Part shown: in pieces, positions 14,840 through 26,269 of the stretch | How the letters are laid out: the number at the start of each line of letters is the position of its first letter | Position numbering within the stretch: the first letter of the stretch is position 1 | Made by a program: the position numbers and the translations under genes | NCBI RefSeq assembly: GCF_018130065.1 | Contig: NZ_JAFCME010000002.1 | Location: 355,433-419,432 of the forward strand | DNA length: 64,000 nt | Direction of reading: 5' to 3' | From: Bradyrhizobium sp. AUGA SZCCT0158 | GTDB lineage: Bacteria > Pseudomonadota > Alphaproteobacteria > Rhizobiales > Xanthobacteraceae | The notes under the pieces: generated by a model | Databases searched by the model: none | Told to the model about the DNA's origin: nothing | The model's input: the letters and a program-made list of their open reading frames with translations, nothing else

Positions 14840-14857
14840 GTTACTTCGTGAGGTAAC
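14840..14857. repeat. 18-bp GTTAC palindrome, copy 2
   Basis: GTTACTTCGTGAGGTAAC, inverted relative to 14736-14753. Confidence 0.5.
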
Positions 14858-15040
14858 AGGGCAGTTAATAGCGGACTTAACCACCCCCTTCAAATCAGGC
14901 CTCTCGCCACCCCAAATGAGGTACCTCCAAAGGGTACATGAACAGACCGCAGTCTTACGGCGTACAGGTCGCGGCAGAAGTGCGCCCCCATTGGGGCGAT
15001 TGTTCATCTTTATGAACAGCCCGAGTTGTTCATCTTCGTT

Positions 15041-15112
15041 AAATCAAACTAGGCCAATGCGATTTTCAAATTAGGCCACTGAGGTCGGAAACAGGCCATT
15101 ACCGCTCACCTT
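15041..15112 (+). mobile_element. IS21-like terminal repeat remnant (right)
   Basis: AGGCCA at 15051, 15073 and 15093, spaced 22 and 20 bp, in the same orientation as the array at 10404-10440. Ends with CCGCTCACC, also present at 10388. Marks the boundary between island and recA. No transposase of this family is present. Confidence 0.4.
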
Positions 15113-15116
15113 AAAA

Positions 15117-15131
15117 GAACATATTGCGAAC
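15117..15131 (+). promoter_or_regulatory. LexA (SOS) box of recA
   Basis: GAAC-ATATTGC-GAAC is the exact alphaproteobacterial LexA pattern GAAC-N7-GAAC, 102 bp upstream of the recA start. A further GAAC follows three bases later. Confidence 0.8.
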
Positions 15132-15232
15132 AGAGAACAAAGATGGTACAAGTTCTCATCGTCAATCGAATCCCTTTAGATCCCTCGTCGTCCGTTTGTC
15201 CCGCTAGCGAATCCCCGCCATAAGGAGCACCC

Positions 15233-16321
<1,089 letters not shown>

Positions 16322-16366
16322 CACTTTCCGAAGTCTCGGATCGCATGATCCGGGTTTCGACATAGC

Positions 16367-16416
16367 GGGTGCTGAGGACGTTGAGTTGCCGACGTTCTCA
16401 GTGCCCGTGTTGTTTT
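16367..16416 (+). terminator. recA terminator
   Basis: GGGTGCTGAGGACGT (16367-16381) pairs with ACGTTCTCAGTGCCC (16392-16406), mostly perfectly with G-T wobbles, followed by GTGTTGTTTT. Confidence 0.7.
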
Positions 16417-16436
16417 GCGTATGCGGGTGAACTGAC

Positions 16437-17414
16437 ATGACGCGGTTGGTTTTGACATCGAGCGATTCGGCAGGCGGGTGTCTCCTGCGCGCCGGAGTCG
16501 GCGATATCGTTATTCCGCTTGGCTTCCGGTTCGTCTGGGACGAGTTGCCATCGGACGTGAAGCTGGAAGCCATGTTGGGGCCGGGCTCGCTGGACCATTT
16601 TCCACCGCACCGGCTTGGAGAGTTTCATTTGAAAGGGATGGGGGCGCTCGATCTCTGCGAGCGCTGCGAAGCCGTTGAATTCTGGTTTGATCCGGCCCCC
16701 AACGCGCAACTCATCCTCGTGCAGCTTCTGGATTGCTTGAGCTCGCGTGAGCGTAGTGTCTCGAAGCTGACCCTATTCCAGGCAGACGTCGACATTGCCA
16801 AACAGGTTCCGGAAGCGATTTCAGAATGGAAGCCTCCGGCTGTCAAAATCCGGAACGAGCATCTTGAAGCCGCCAGTTTGGCCTGGCAGGCATATCGACA
16901 GCCGACACCTCAACAATGGGCTGATTTGCTTCAGAAGGAAGTCAGCGCCCTGCCGCAGCTTCGACAGGTCGTGCTGGAGTTACTCGAAGAACTTCCCATG
17001 CCTTTAACCGGCCTGGGCGCGACCGAAATGCGAATGCTGGAACTGGTCGCTGCCGGTGACGCAACTCCGTTCGACGTCTTTCCGGGCCACAACAAGCGCA
17101 ACACGCGACGTGTATTCGGCTATTGGGAGGTTGGCGAGCTGCTGGATGGGCTGGCGCGCGGTCCGGCACCTGCCGTGGCCGGCCTTGAGGAGGGACCGTT
17201 CACCGACGAGATGCATGCTGACGAGGTCCGTCTCGCGAGATACAGGCAGAGCAAACTGTCGCTGACCCCGCTCGGCGAGGCCGTTTTGGCGCAGGCTGAA
17301 GATTTCAGCCGGCACAATCCGATCCATCGCTGGTGGGGTGGGACGGAATTGACCAATGACAATCTGTGGCGATGGGCTCCGGCGAGCCGGGCGTTGATCA
17401 ACGGGATGATGTGA
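16437..17414 (+). CDS. DUF1835-like protein 1
   Basis: A 325-aa soluble protein. The second half has the family blocks: ALPQLRQVVLELLEELP, GLGATEMRMLELVAAG, VFGYWEVGELLDGLARGPAP, then LSLTPLGEAVLAQAEDFSRH and HRWWGGTELTNDNLWRW. The N-terminal GDxxxx motif of typical DUF1835 proteins is altered. Its TGA stop overlaps the next ATG by one base (TGATG at 17412-17416), so translation is coupled. Paralogue of the next gene. Biochemical function unknown. Confidence 0.75.
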   Translation: MTRLVLTSSDSAGGCLLRAGVGDIVIPLGFRFVWDELPSDVKLEAMLGPGSLDHFPPHRLGEFHLKGMGALDLCERCEAVEFWFDPAPNAQLILVQLLDCLSSRERSVSKLTLFQADVDIAKQVPEAISEWKPPAVKIRNEHLEAASLAWQAYRQPTPQQWADLLQKEVSALPQLRQVVLELLEELPMPLTGLGATEMRMLELVAAGDATPFDVFPGHNKRNTRRVFGYWEVGELLDGLARGPAPAVAGLEEGPFTDEMHADEVRLARYRQSKLSLTPLGEAVLAQAEDFSRHNPIHRWWGGTELTNDNLWRWAPASRALINGMM

Positions 17415-18391
17415 TGAAGCCTCTGATCCTGACCGGCTGGCTTACTCCGGAATTCACCGAGCCTGAATTCGCCGACCTCGCGGTTGATTTCTTCTTTCGC
17501 TTCGGCTGGGGATCGCTGCCTTCGCCGGATGAACTCGCAACCTATCTCGGGCCGTACACACCTGATGTCCAACCCGGGCACCACTGGTCGGACTTTGCCG
17601 GCCGGTGGGACCAGAGCGAAAACAGAAGTCGGAGGACGCTCAGCCTCGCTGAATTCTGCCAGCAATACGAGACCGCCGAATTGTGGTTCGACATCCAGCC
17701 TGATGCTCAGTTGAAATTGGTCTGGTTACTCGATTATTTCCGGTCTTATCCGGAGACTGTCGCCAAGTTGAGATTTCGTCTGGTTGACCTTGCAATGATC
17801 GAACTTCACGGTTTCGGTAAATGGCGCCCGCCGGCTGTCGATGTCACCGAAAAGGAACTTGAAGTGGCTGCGGCAGCCTGGCGGGCGTATAGGGCGCCGA
17901 CGCCAGAGGCCTGTTTCGATCTGCTCGGCAAGGATTTGAGCGCCCTGCCGCTCCTCAAACCCGTCCTGGTCGATCTGCTCGAAGAACTGCCGTCGAGTTC
18001 GACTGGACTTGGCGCCTCGGAAATGCGGATGCTCGAGCTAATCGGGCGGGGATACTCGCTCACGAATGCACTCTTTCATCTCTACCAACTGCGCCAGACG
18101 CGCATCTTCGGCCAATGGGAATACGGCTACCTGCTGGACGGGCTGGCGTTCGGGCCCAAACCGGCCGTGACAGGTCTCGACGAAGAACTGCGTACACTCC
18201 ACCGCGAAAATCTGCGGGGCCGGCATGGTGCTTACCTGCGAAGCGAGCTGTCACTCACCGAATTCGGCAAGGCCGTTCTCGCGCACAAGGCAGATTTTAG
18301 CCAACACAATCCGATCGACCGCTGGTGGGGCGGCACGCACCTGACCAACGACAATTTGTGGCGCTGGAATCCGGCGCTGATCGCGCCCTGA
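17414..18391 (+). CDS. DUF1835-like protein 2
   Basis: A 325-aa paralogue of the preceding protein: ALPLLKPVLVDLLEELP, GLGASEMRMLELIGRG, IFGQWEYGYLLDGLAFGPKP, LSLTEFGKAVLAHKADFSQH and DRWWGGTHLTNDNLWRW align block by block. Starts at ATG 17414, overlapping the upstream stop. The pair is probably one operon made by tandem duplication; equal lengths suggest both are intact. Function unknown. Confidence 0.75.
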   Translation: MKPLILTGWLTPEFTEPEFADLAVDFFFRFGWGSLPSPDELATYLGPYTPDVQPGHHWSDFAGRWDQSENRSRRTLSLAEFCQQYETAELWFDIQPDAQLKLVWLLDYFRSYPETVAKLRFRLVDLAMIELHGFGKWRPPAVDVTEKELEVAAAAWRAYRAPTPEACFDLLGKDLSALPLLKPVLVDLLEELPSSSTGLGASEMRMLELIGRGYSLTNALFHLYQLRQTRIFGQWEYGYLLDGLAFGPKPAVTGLDEELRTLHRENLRGRHGAYLRSELSLTEFGKAVLAHKADFSQHNPIDRWWGGTHLTNDNLWRWNPALIAP

Positions 18392-18418
18392 CGGTGGTTC
18401 AGATAGATATTGCGTGAC

Positions 18419-18562
18419 TGCTTCGTCATTCCGGGATGGTCCGAAGGACCAGACCTCAGGTGCGCAATTGCGCACCGGGGAATCTCGAGATTCCGGGTTC
18501 GCGCTAATGCGCGCCCTCAGATGCGCAATTGCGCGCATCGGGGAATGACGGCCTTTCGGCCG
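18419..18562. repeat. palindromic intergenic repeat (family A)
   Basis: Contains GGATGGTCCGAAGGACCAGA, two GCGCAATTGCGC palindromes and GAATCTCGAGATTC. Related copies occur at 47448-47549 and 61073-61229, and part of it near 2490. Confidence 0.75.
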
Positions 18563-21436
18563 TCACTCCGCCGCCTGAGCGTAATCCTCCACCGGCGGGC
18601 ACGAGCACACCAGGTTGCGGTCGCCATAGACGTTGTCGACGCGGCCGACCGGGCACCAGTATTTGTCTGTCCGCGACGTGCCGGCCGGGAAGCAGCCCTC
18701 GGCGCGGCTGTAGGCGCGGGCCCAGGCGTCGTCGGCGATGTCGTGCACGGTGTGCGGCGCGTGGCGCAGCGGCGAGGCCTCGATCTTCCAGCGGCCCTTC
18801 TCGACCTCGGCGATCTCGTTACGGATCGCAATCATGGCGTCGCAGAAGCGATCCAGTTCCGCCTTCGATTCGGATTCGGTCGGCTCGATCATCAGCGTGC
18901 CCGGCACCGGAAAGCTCATGGTCGGGGCGTGGAAGCCGTAGTCGATCAGCCGTTTCGCGATGTCGTCGACGGTGACGCCGCTGGTCGCTTTCAGCGGGCG
19001 GGGATCGACGATGCATTCATGCGCGACGCGGCCTTTTGCATTCTTGTACAGCACCGGAAAATGCGGATCGAGTTTGGTCGCGATGTAATTGGCGTTGAGG
19101 ATCGCGATCTCGGTCGCCCGCGTGAGGCCTTCGCCGCCCATCATCAGAATGTAGATGTAGGAGATCGTCAAGATCGAGGCCGAGCCGAACGGGGCGGCCG
19201 ACACCGGCCCGATCGGATGCGGCACGGTGCCATCGGTCGCGGGATGACCAGGCAGGAAGGGCGCCAGATGCGCCTTGACGCCGATCGGTCCCATGCCGGG
19301 GCCGCCGCCGCCATGCGGAATGCAGAACGTCTTGTGCAAATTGAGGTGGCTGACGTCGGCGCCGTAATCGCCGGGGCGCGACAGGCCGACCTGCGCATTC
19401 ATGTTGGCGCCGTCGAGATAGACCTGTCCGCCATGGCCATGCACGATGTCGCAGATATCGCGGATGTGCTCCTCGAACACGCCGTGCGTCGAGGGATAGG
19501 TGATCATGATCGCGGCGAGATTTTTCGAATGCTTCTCGGCCTTCGCCCGCAGATCATCTACGTCGACGTCGCCTCTGATGTCACAGGCGACCACCACCAC
19601 CTCCATGCCGACCATCGCGGCGGAGGCCGGGTTGGTGCCGTGCGCGGAAGAGGGGATCAGGCAGATCTTGCGATGTGGCTCGCCGTTTGCTGCGTGATAG
19701 CCGCGGATCGCCAGCAAGCCGGCATATTCGCCCTGCGCGCCGGAATTCGGCTGCAGCGAGATCGCGTCATAGCCTGTGATGTCGCACAGCGCTTTCTCAA
19801 GCCGCCGGAATAGCACGTGATAGCCGTTGGCCTGCTCGGATGGCGCAAACGGGTGCAGATTGCCGAACTCGGGCCAGGTCAGCGGGATCATTTCCGCCGT
19901 GGCGTTGAGCTTCATGGTGCAGGAGCCGAGCGGAATCATCGCGCGGTCGAGCGCGAGGTCGCGATCGCTGAGCTTGCGCATGTAGCGCAACAGCTCGGTC
20001 TCGGAACGGTGGGTGTGGAACACGGGATGGGTGAGAAACGCGCTGTCGCGTTTGAGAGCGGAGGGCAGCGTCTCGCGTGCGGTTACCTCGATGTCGGAAT
20101 AGGCAAGCTTGCCGCCGAACGCGCGCCACACCGCTTCGACCGTCGCTTGTGTCGTGGTCTCGTCCAGCGCGATGCCGAGCGTGTGTTCACCGATGCGCAG
20201 ATTGATATTTTCAGCGTGCGCCCGGACGATGATCTCGCTCTGCCTGGCACCCACATCCACCGTCACGGTGTCGAAGAACGCCTCGCTCTTCAACGCAACG
20301 CCCAGTTCTCGCAAGCCTGCCGCGAGCACGGTGGTCCGGCGATGCACGGTGCGCGCGATATGCGTCAGTCCCTCGGGGCCATGATAGACCGCGTACATCG
20401 AGGCGATCACCGCCAGCAGCACCTGCGCGGTGCAGATGTTGGAGGTAGCCTTTTCGCGGCGGATATGCTGCTCGCGGGTTTGCAGCGCGAGGCGGTAGGC
20501 CGGCTCGCCGCGCGAATCCACCGACAGCCCGACGATGCGGCCGGGCAGCGAGCGCTTCAGCCCATCGCGCACCGCCATATAGGCGGCATGCGGCCCGCCA
20601 TAACCCATCGGCACGCCAAAGCGTTGCGCCGATCCGATGGCGATATCGGCGCCGAGTTCGCCGGGCGAGGCTAGCAGCGTCAGCGCGAGCAGATCGGCGG
20701 CGACGACGGCAAGCGCCCCCTTGGCGCGCAGCGCGGCAATCACGGGGCGCAGATCACGCACCGCGCCGGAACTGCCGGGGTATTGCAGTAGCGCGCCCAA
20801 CACGTCCGCCTTGTCGAGATCGGCGAGGGGATCGCCGACGATCAGTTTCCAGCCCAGCGGCTCGGCGCGGGTACGCAGCAGCGCCAGCGTCTGGGGATGC
20901 ACGTCCGCATCGACGAAGAACGATTTGCTCTTCACGCCAGAGAAGCGCTCCGCCAGCGCCATCGCTTCGGCCGCAGCCGTCGCTTCATCGAGCAGCGAGG
21001 CGTTGGCGACATCGAGGCCGGTGAGGTCGCAGATCATGGTCTGGAAGTTGAACAGCGCCTCCAGCCGGCCCTGGCTGATCTCGGGCTGGTAGGGCGTATA
21101 CGCCGTGTACCAGGCCGGGTTCTCCAGGATGTTGCGCTGGATCACCGCGGGCAGGATGGTGCCGGAATAGCCCTGGCCGATCAGCGAGGTGAACACCTGG
21201 TTCTGCGCGGCAAGTTCCCCCATATGCGCGAGCGCTTCGGTCTCGCTCAACGCGTGCCCGAGATCGAGCGGCGTCTTCTGCCGGATCGAGGACGGCAGCG
21301 TCTGGCTCATGAGTTCGCCGAGGCTTTTCACGCCGACGCTCTCCAGCATCGCTGCGATGTCGCGGGGCGAGGGGCCGATATGGCGGCGCACGAAATCGGT
21401 GGCGGGTTCGTTCAGGGGCTTGAAGGGCGCGTTCAT
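18563..21436 (-). CDS. gcvP: glycine dehydrogenase (decarboxylating), P protein
   Basis: A 957-aa single-chain P protein of the glycine cleavage system. It decarboxylates glycine with PLP and passes the aminomethyl group to the lipoyl arm of GcvH. The N-terminal half starts [20 protein letters not shown]; the PLP lysine is K702 in [19 protein letters not shown]. Full length for the fused type. Last gene of gcvT-gcvH-gcvP; a 162-bp gap with repeat hairpins separates it from gcvH. Expression likely follows the glycine riboswitch at 23160. Confidence 0.98.
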   Translation of the reverse strand: MNAPFKPLNEPATDFVRRHIGPSPRDIAAMLESVGVKSLGELMSQTLPSSIRQKTPLDLGHALSETEALAHMGELAAQNQVFTSLIGQGYSGTILPAVIQRNILENPAWYTAYTPYQPEISQGRLEALFNFQTMICDLTGLDVANASLLDEATAAAEAMALAERFSGVKSKSFFVDADVHPQTLALLRTRAEPLGWKLIVGDPLADLDKADVLGALLQYPGSSGAVRDLRPVIAALRAKGALAVVAADLLALTLLASPGELGADIAIGSAQRFGVPMGYGGPHAAYMAVRDGLKRSLPGRIVGLSVDSRGEPAYRLALQTREQHIRREKATSNICTAQVLLAVIASMYAVYHGPEGLTHIARTVHRRTTVLAAGLRELGVALKSEAFFDTVTVDVGARQSEIIVRAHAENINLRIGEHTLGIALDETTTQATVEAVWRAFGGKLAYSDIEVTARETLPSALKRDSAFLTHPVFHTHRSETELLRYMRKLSDRDLALDRAMIPLGSCTMKLNATAEMIPLTWPEFGNLHPFAPSEQANGYHVLFRRLEKALCDITGYDAISLQPNSGAQGEYAGLLAIRGYHAANGEPHRKICLIPSSAHGTNPASAAMVGMEVVVVACDIRGDVDVDDLRAKAEKHSKNLAAIMITYPSTHGVFEEHIRDICDIVHGHGGQVYLDGANMNAQVGLSRPGDYGADVSHLNLHKTFCIPHGGGGPGMGPIGVKAHLAPFLPGHPATDGTVPHPIGPVSAAPFGSASILTISYIYILMMGGEGLTRATEIAILNANYIATKLDPHFPVLYKNAKGRVAHECIVDPRPLKATSGVTVDDIAKRLIDYGFHAPTMSFPVPGTLMIEPTESESKAELDRFCDAMIAIRNEIAEVEKGRWKIEASPLRHAPHTVHDIADDAWARAYSRAEGCFPAGTSRTDKYWCPVGRVDNVYGDRNLVCSCPPVEDYAQAAE

Positions 21437-21463
21437 GGGTGCCTCGCTGGAATATGCAATCTC

Positions 21464-21590
21464 GGTGTCGTGCCCGCGAAGGCGGGCATCCAGTACGCCG
21501 GGAAATCAGCGATGGAGCCGACAGGCCGCGGCGTACTGGGTCGCCCGGTCAAGCCGGGCGATGACAGCGAGTGTGTGGTCGCAATTTGCT
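21464..21590. repeat. palindromic intergenic repeat (family B) between gcvH and gcvP
   Basis: GCCCGCGAAGGCGGGC hairpin, then ATCCAGTACGCCG, inverted CGGCGTACTGGGTCGCCCGG and GTCAAGCCGGGC. ATCCAGTACGCCG recurs near 63711. Inserted within the gcv operon without disrupting a gene. Confidence 0.65.
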
Positions 21591-21598
21591 TCATCTTC

Positions 21599-21964
21599 TC
21601 ACGCGGTGTGCTTGGCGTAGGCGGCCTCGTCCATCAGGCCGTCGAGTTCGCTTTTGTCTGCAATCTTCAGCTTGAAGAACCAGGCTTTGCCGGCGGCATC
21701 GGAATTCACCAGCGCGGGCTCGGCGGCGAGCTCCTCGTTGACTTCGAGCACGTCGCCGGAGATCGGCGCGTAGACGTCGGAGGCGGCCTTGACGGATTCG
21801 ACGACCGCGGCGGCTTCCGCCTTCTTCAGGCTGCGGCCGACCTTGGGCAGTTCGACGAACACGACGTCGCCGAGTTGCGACTGCGCGTAATCAGTCACGC
21901 CGATGGTGGCGACATCGCCCTCGATGCGGAGCCATTCATGGTCTGTCGTGTACAGGGTCGTCAT
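21599..21964 (-). CDS. gcvH: glycine cleavage system H protein
   Basis: A 121-aa lipoyl carrier that shuttles the aminomethyl group between P and T proteins. The lipoylated lysine is K59 in [15 protein letters not shown]-terminus [19 protein letters not shown] and C-terminal [20 protein letters not shown] are typical. It lies 9 bp after gcvT in the operon. Confidence 0.98.
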   Translation of the reverse strand: MTTLYTTDHEWLRIEGDVATIGVTDYAQSQLGDVVFVELPKVGRSLKKAEAAAVVESVKAASDVYAPISGDVLEVNEELAAEPALVNSDAAGKAWFFKLKIADKSELDGLMDEAAYAKHTA

Positions 21965-21973
21965 CAGATTACC

Positions 21974-23119
21974 TCAGCGTTTATAGGTGTTGGGAACGAA
22001 TGGCGTGGGGGCGACCTGCAGCGGCAGGCGCTGACCGCGGACTTCGGCGAACACTTGCGTCCCCGATGCGGTGAGGGACGACGGCAGATAGCCCATCGCG
22101 ACCGGGGCATTGAGGGTCGGGCCGAAACCGCCTGAGGTGACCTTGCCGATCGGTTCGGCAGAGGTCGCGTCGGCAAACAGCACCGCGCCTTCGCGCACCG
22201 GCGCGCGGCCTTCGGGCCGCAAGCCAACGCGGCGACGCGATGCGCCTTTTTCAAAATGGGCCAGAATAATTTCGGCGCCGGGAAAACCGCCGGCGCGCGC
22301 GCCGCCGGTGCGGCGGCTTTTCTGCACCGACCATTCCAGCGCGCCCTCGACCGGAGAGGTCGTGGTGTCGATGTCGTGGCCGTACAAGCAAAGCCCGGCC
22401 TCGAGCCGCAGGCTGTCGCGTGCGCCCAATCCGATCGGCAGCACGTCGCTGTTTTCCAAAAGCGCCGTCACCAGCGCTTCGGCATGCTCGGCCGGAACCG
22501 AAATTTCAAAACCGTCTTCGCCGGTATAGCCGGAACGCGAAACGAAGCAGTCGAAGCCGGCGACCTTGCGCGGACTGGAGTCCATGAATTTCATCGCGGA
22601 CACGTCTGCACAAAACTTGGACAACGCCGATTCGGCTTTCGGCCCCTGCAGCGCGATCAGTGCCCGATCGGCCAGCGAATCGATCACGCAGGCCTCCGAG
22701 AGATGCGCGCGCAGATGCGCCTCGTCCTCGACCTTGCAGGCCGCGTTGACCACCAGAAACAGATGGTCGCCGAAATTCGCCACCATCAAATCGTCGAGAA
22801 TGCCGCCGTCGGGATTGGTGAACTGCGCATAGCGCTGCCGTCCGGGCGCCACCGCAACGATGTCCTGCGGCACCAGCCGTTCCAGCGCCAAAGCTGCGTC
22901 CTCGACCTTGCCGGACTTCGGCCGCAACGCGAGCTGGCCCATATGCGAGACGTCGAACAGGCCGGCGGCGCTTCTTGTGTGCTGGTGTTCCCTGAGCACG
23001 CCGGCGGCGTACTGCACCGGCATCTCATAGCCGGCGAACGGAACCATCTTGCCGCCCCGCGCCACATGGAGCGCGTGCAAGGGTGTGTGAAGTAAAGGAG
23101 ATTCGTCGCGTGCCAGCAT
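21974..23119 (-). CDS. gcvT: aminomethyltransferase, glycine cleavage T protein
   Basis: A 381-aa folate-dependent T protein that releases ammonia from the aminomethyl-lipoyl group and forms methylene-THF. Motifs: MVPFAGYEMPVQYAAGVLRE, LFDVSHMGQL, RSGYTGEDGFEISVP and GARDSLRLEAGLCLYGHDID. The N-terminal MLARDESPLLHTPLHALHVA is plausible. First gene of the gcv operon, directly after the riboswitch. Confidence 0.97.
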   Translation of the reverse strand: MLARDESPLLHTPLHALHVARGGKMVPFAGYEMPVQYAAGVLREHQHTRSAAGLFDVSHMGQLALRPKSGKVEDAALALERLVPQDIVAVAPGRQRYAQFTNPDGGILDDLMVANFGDHLFLVVNAACKVEDEAHLRAHLSEACVIDSLADRALIALQGPKAESALSKFCADVSAMKFMDSSPRKVAGFDCFVSRSGYTGEDGFEISVPAEHAEALVTALLENSDVLPIGLGARDSLRLEAGLCLYGHDIDTTTSPVEGALEWSVQKSRRTGGARAGGFPGAEIILAHFEKGASRRRVGLRPEGRAPVREGAVLFADATSAEPIGKVTSGGFGPTLNAPVAMGYLPSSLTASGTQVFAEVRGQRLPLQVAPTPFVPNTYKR

Positions 23120-23159
23120 TCAGGGACCCTCCAGGGTTCGGGGGCCAGTCCCCAAAAAC

Positions 23160-23345
23160 CCAAAGAAAGCCCCATCTGTCGCTGTGCCTGAGAGTATTAT
23201 CCCGTCGGCGGACACGTCAGGGCCAAAGCCCTTCGGCGTCTCTTTCCAGATGCTAGTCCGTCACGGGGTCCGTTTGCCTGAGAGTTTCCGGGGCGGTTGC
23301 TCCTTCGGCGCCGGCGCTTAAGCCGATCTCTCCCGACGTGACGTC
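23160..23345 (-). promoter_or_regulatory. tandem glycine riboswitch
   Basis: Read on the minus strand, two aptamers follow one another. The first begins near 23340 with GGGAGAG, has GCCGAAGGAGCAA and GGAAACTCTCAGGCAAA; the second begins near 23245 with AAAGAGACGCCGAAGGG and ends with ACTCTCAGGCACAG. These are the conserved glycine aptamer blocks. It sits about 40 to 230 bp upstream of gcvT, so it likely turns the gcv operon on with glycine. Confidence 0.92.
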
Positions 23346-23540
23346 TTGAACAGGGGTAAGGAAAACACGGCGCCACCATGGCTGTCAACGCACGGCGGCA
23401 GCTATCAACCAGTCTTGTGTGCTGCGGCAAGCCTATGATCCGCCTGCACAGTTTCTGGACACCGCCATTGGCCTTGTCTAAAAGCGTTCGGCCGGCAGAA
23501 AAGGCTATTTGCGGCCTGACCCGGTCCTATTTCCGATTGG

Positions 23541-26219
23541 ATGAACATGAGCGGCGTCAACGAGATCAGGTCGACATTTCTGAATTACTTCAAGGCGAAT
23601 GGTCATGAGATCGTGGCCTCGTCGCCGCTCGTCCCGCGCAACGACCCGACCCTGATGTTCACCAATGCCGGCATGGTGCAGTTCAAGAACGTCTTTACCG
23701 GCGTCGAGAAGCGCCCGTATCAGCGCGCCACCACCTCGCAGAAATGCGTCCGCGCCGGCGGCAAGCACAACGACCTCGACAATGTCGGCTACACCGCGCG
23801 CCATCTCACTTTTTTCGAGATGCTCGGCAATTTCTCGTTCGGCGACTACTTCAAGGAGCGTGCGATCGAGCTTGCCTGGAACCTGATCACCAGGGATTTC
23901 GGGCTGAAGAAGGACAAGCTGCTCGTCACCGTCTATCACACCGACGACGAGGCGGCCGCCCTTTGGAAGAAGATCGCGGGCTTTTCCGACGATCGCATTA
24001 TCCGCATCCCGACCTCGGACAATTTCTGGGCCATGGGGGATACCGGGCCCTGCGGTCCCTGCTCGGAGATCTTCATCGACCGCGGCGAGCACATCTGGGG
24101 CGGGCCTCCGGGCAGCCCGGAGGAGGATGGCGACCGCTTCCTCGAATTCTGGAACCTCGTCTTCATGCAGTTCGAGCAGGTGACGAAGGAAGAGCGGCTG
24201 CCGCTGCCGCGTCCATCGATCGACACCGGCCTCGGGCTGGAGCGCATGGCCTGCATCCTGCAAGGCGTTGAGAGCGTATTCGAAACCGATCTGTTCCGTC
24301 ACCTGATCGATGCTACCGCATCCGCGCTCGGGGACGGACCGCAGGAGCAGAACGTGGCGTCGTTCCGCGTCATCGCGGACCATCTGCGCTCCTCCGCCTT
24401 CCTGATCACCGACGGCGTGCTGCCCTCGAACGAGGGCCGCGGCTATGTGCTGCGCCGGATCATGCGCCGCGCCATGCGCCACGCGCAGTTGCTTGGCGCG
24501 CGCGATCCCTTGATGCATAGGCTGGTCTCGGCGCTGGTGCGCGAGATGGGGCAGGCCTATCCGGATCTGGTGCGCGCGGAAAAGCTGATCGAGGAAACGC
24601 TGCGGCTGGAGGAAACCCGCTTCCGCAAGACGCTGGCCCGCGGCCTTTCCATTCTCGACGAGAAGAGCAGTTCGCTGAAGAAGGGCGACATGTTCGACGG
24701 CGATACCGCGTTTACGCTGTACGACACCTACGGCTTCCCGCTCGATCTCACGCAGGACGCGCTGAAATCGCGCGGCATCAGCGTCGATCTCGCCTCGTTC
24801 ACCGATGCGATGGAAAAGCAGAAAGAGAAGGCGCGCGCGTCGTGGTCCGGAAGCGGCGATACCGCGAGCGAGAACATCTGGTTCCCGCTGCGCGAAAAAC
24901 TCGGCGCCACGGAATTCCTTGGTTATGAAACCGAGAGCGCCGAGGGCGTGATTTCGGCGCTGGTGAAGGACGGCAAGGACGCCGACAGCCTCAAGGCGGG
25001 CGAGACCGGTTCGATCGTCCTGAACCAGACGCCGTTCTATGCGGAGTCCGGTGGCCAGGTCGGCGACACCGGCGTGATGATCGGCGAGGGCGTCAGGTTC
25101 CGTGTCACCGATACGCAGAAGCGGGCCGGCGATCTCTTCGTGCACCAGGGCACGGTGGAGCAGGGCACGCTGAACGTTGGCACCGCCTTGCAACTCGAGG
25201 TCGATCATATCAGGCGTTCCTCGATCCGCTCGCATCACTCGGCGACGCATCTGCTGCATGAGGCGCTGCGCCAGGTGCTCGGCGATCACATCGCCCAGCG
25301 CGGCTCGCTGGTGGCGCCGGATCGCTTGCGCTTCGATTTCGTGCACCAGAAGCCGATCACGGCGGAAGAACTCGCGCGGATCGAGGATATCGCCAACGAG
25401 GTGGTGCTGGAGAATGACGAGGTCACCACGCGCCTGATGGCGGTGGACGACGCCCGCGAGGCCGGGGCGCGCGCGCTGTTCGGCGAAAAATATGGCGACG
25501 AGGTGCGCGTGGTGTCGATGGGCAGGCAGGCCCGCGAGCAGGGCCAGAACGCGCTCGGCTGGTCGGTGGAATTGTGCGGCGGCACCCATGTGCGCCGTAC
25601 CGGCGACATCGGCCTCATTTCAGTGACTGGGGAAAGCGCGGTTGCCTCCGGCGTCCGCCGCATCGAGGCGCTGACCGGACGTCATGCGCGCAAGCACGCC
25701 AACGACACCATGCAGCTTGCGAGGAACGCGGCGGGCGAACTGCGCACCTCGGTCGAAGAGATGCCGGCACGCATTGCCGCGCTGGTGGAAGAGCGCAAGA
25801 AGCTCGAGCGCGACCTGTCGGATGCGCGCAAGAAGCTCGCGATGGGCGGCGGAGGCAATGGCGCTGCGGCTGCCGGCGGCGTGCGCGAAGTCGGCAACGT
25901 CAAGCTCCTGGCGCGTGCGGTCGAAGGCGTCGAGACCAAGGACCTCAAGAGTCTGGTCGACGACGGCAAGAAGCAGATCGGATCCGGCGTGGTTGCGATC
26001 GTCGGCGTCACCGAGGATGGCAAGGCCGGCGTGGTGGTCGGCGTCACGGCCGACCTGACCTCGCGCTTCAGCGCGGTCGATCTCGTCAAGATCGCCTCCG
26101 CGACGCTCGGCGGCAAGGGCGGCGGCGGACGGCCCGACATGGCACAAGCCGGCGGGCCCGACGGCGCCAAGGCCAATGCCGCGTTGACGGCGATCGAACA
26201 GGCGATGGCCGGCGCGTAG
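23541..26219 (+). CDS. alaS: alanyl-tRNA synthetase
   Basis: An 892-aa class II synthetase. The aminoacylation domain opens [20 protein letters not shown], with [14 protein letters not shown] and [20 protein letters not shown]. The editing domain has [12 protein letters not shown] and the CGGTHV motif, and a Gly-rich oligomerisation/C-Ala part ends the protein. The start could be ATG 23541 or ATG 23547; neither has a clear ribosome site. Essential housekeeping gene. Confidence 0.98.
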   Translation: MNMSGVNEIRSTFLNYFKANGHEIVASSPLVPRNDPTLMFTNAGMVQFKNVFTGVEKRPYQRATTSQKCVRAGGKHNDLDNVGYTARHLTFFEMLGNFSFGDYFKERAIELAWNLITRDFGLKKDKLLVTVYHTDDEAAALWKKIAGFSDDRIIRIPTSDNFWAMGDTGPCGPCSEIFIDRGEHIWGGPPGSPEEDGDRFLEFWNLVFMQFEQVTKEERLPLPRPSIDTGLGLERMACILQGVESVFETDLFRHLIDATASALGDGPQEQNVASFRVIADHLRSSAFLITDGVLPSNEGRGYVLRRIMRRAMRHAQLLGARDPLMHRLVSALVREMGQAYPDLVRAEKLIEETLRLEETRFRKTLARGLSILDEKSSSLKKGDMFDGDTAFTLYDTYGFPLDLTQDALKSRGISVDLASFTDAMEKQKEKARASWSGSGDTASENIWFPLREKLGATEFLGYETESAEGVISALVKDGKDADSLKAGETGSIVLNQTPFYAESGGQVGDTGVMIGEGVRFRVTDTQKRAGDLFVHQGTVEQGTLNVGTALQLEVDHIRRSSIRSHHSATHLLHEALRQVLGDHIAQRGSLVAPDRLRFDFVHQKPITAEELARIEDIANEVVLENDEVTTRLMAVDDAREAGARALFGEKYGDEVRVVSMGRQAREQGQNALGWSVELCGGTHVRRTGDIGLISVTGESAVASGVRRIEALTGRHARKHANDTMQLARNAAGELRTSVEEMPARIAALVEERKKLERDLSDARKKLAMGGGGNGAAAAGGVREVGNVKLLARAVEGVETKDLKSLVDDGKKQIGSGVVAIVGVTEDGKAGVVVGVTADLTSRFSAVDLVKIASATLGGKGGGGRPDMAQAGGPDGAKANAALTAIEQAMAGA

Positions 26220-26269
26220 CGACGCGCTACGTGATAGCCGGGGACGCGCCCGAAGACTAGGCGCGTCGA

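Noticed and set aside
14630..15007. 125-residue minus-strand frame in the recA spacer
   Set aside because: No domain, no ribosome site, and it is interrupted by palindromes; composition is not protein-like.
23505..25589. 694-residue frame opposite alaS
   Set aside because: Typical high-GC antisense shadow of a conserved gene.
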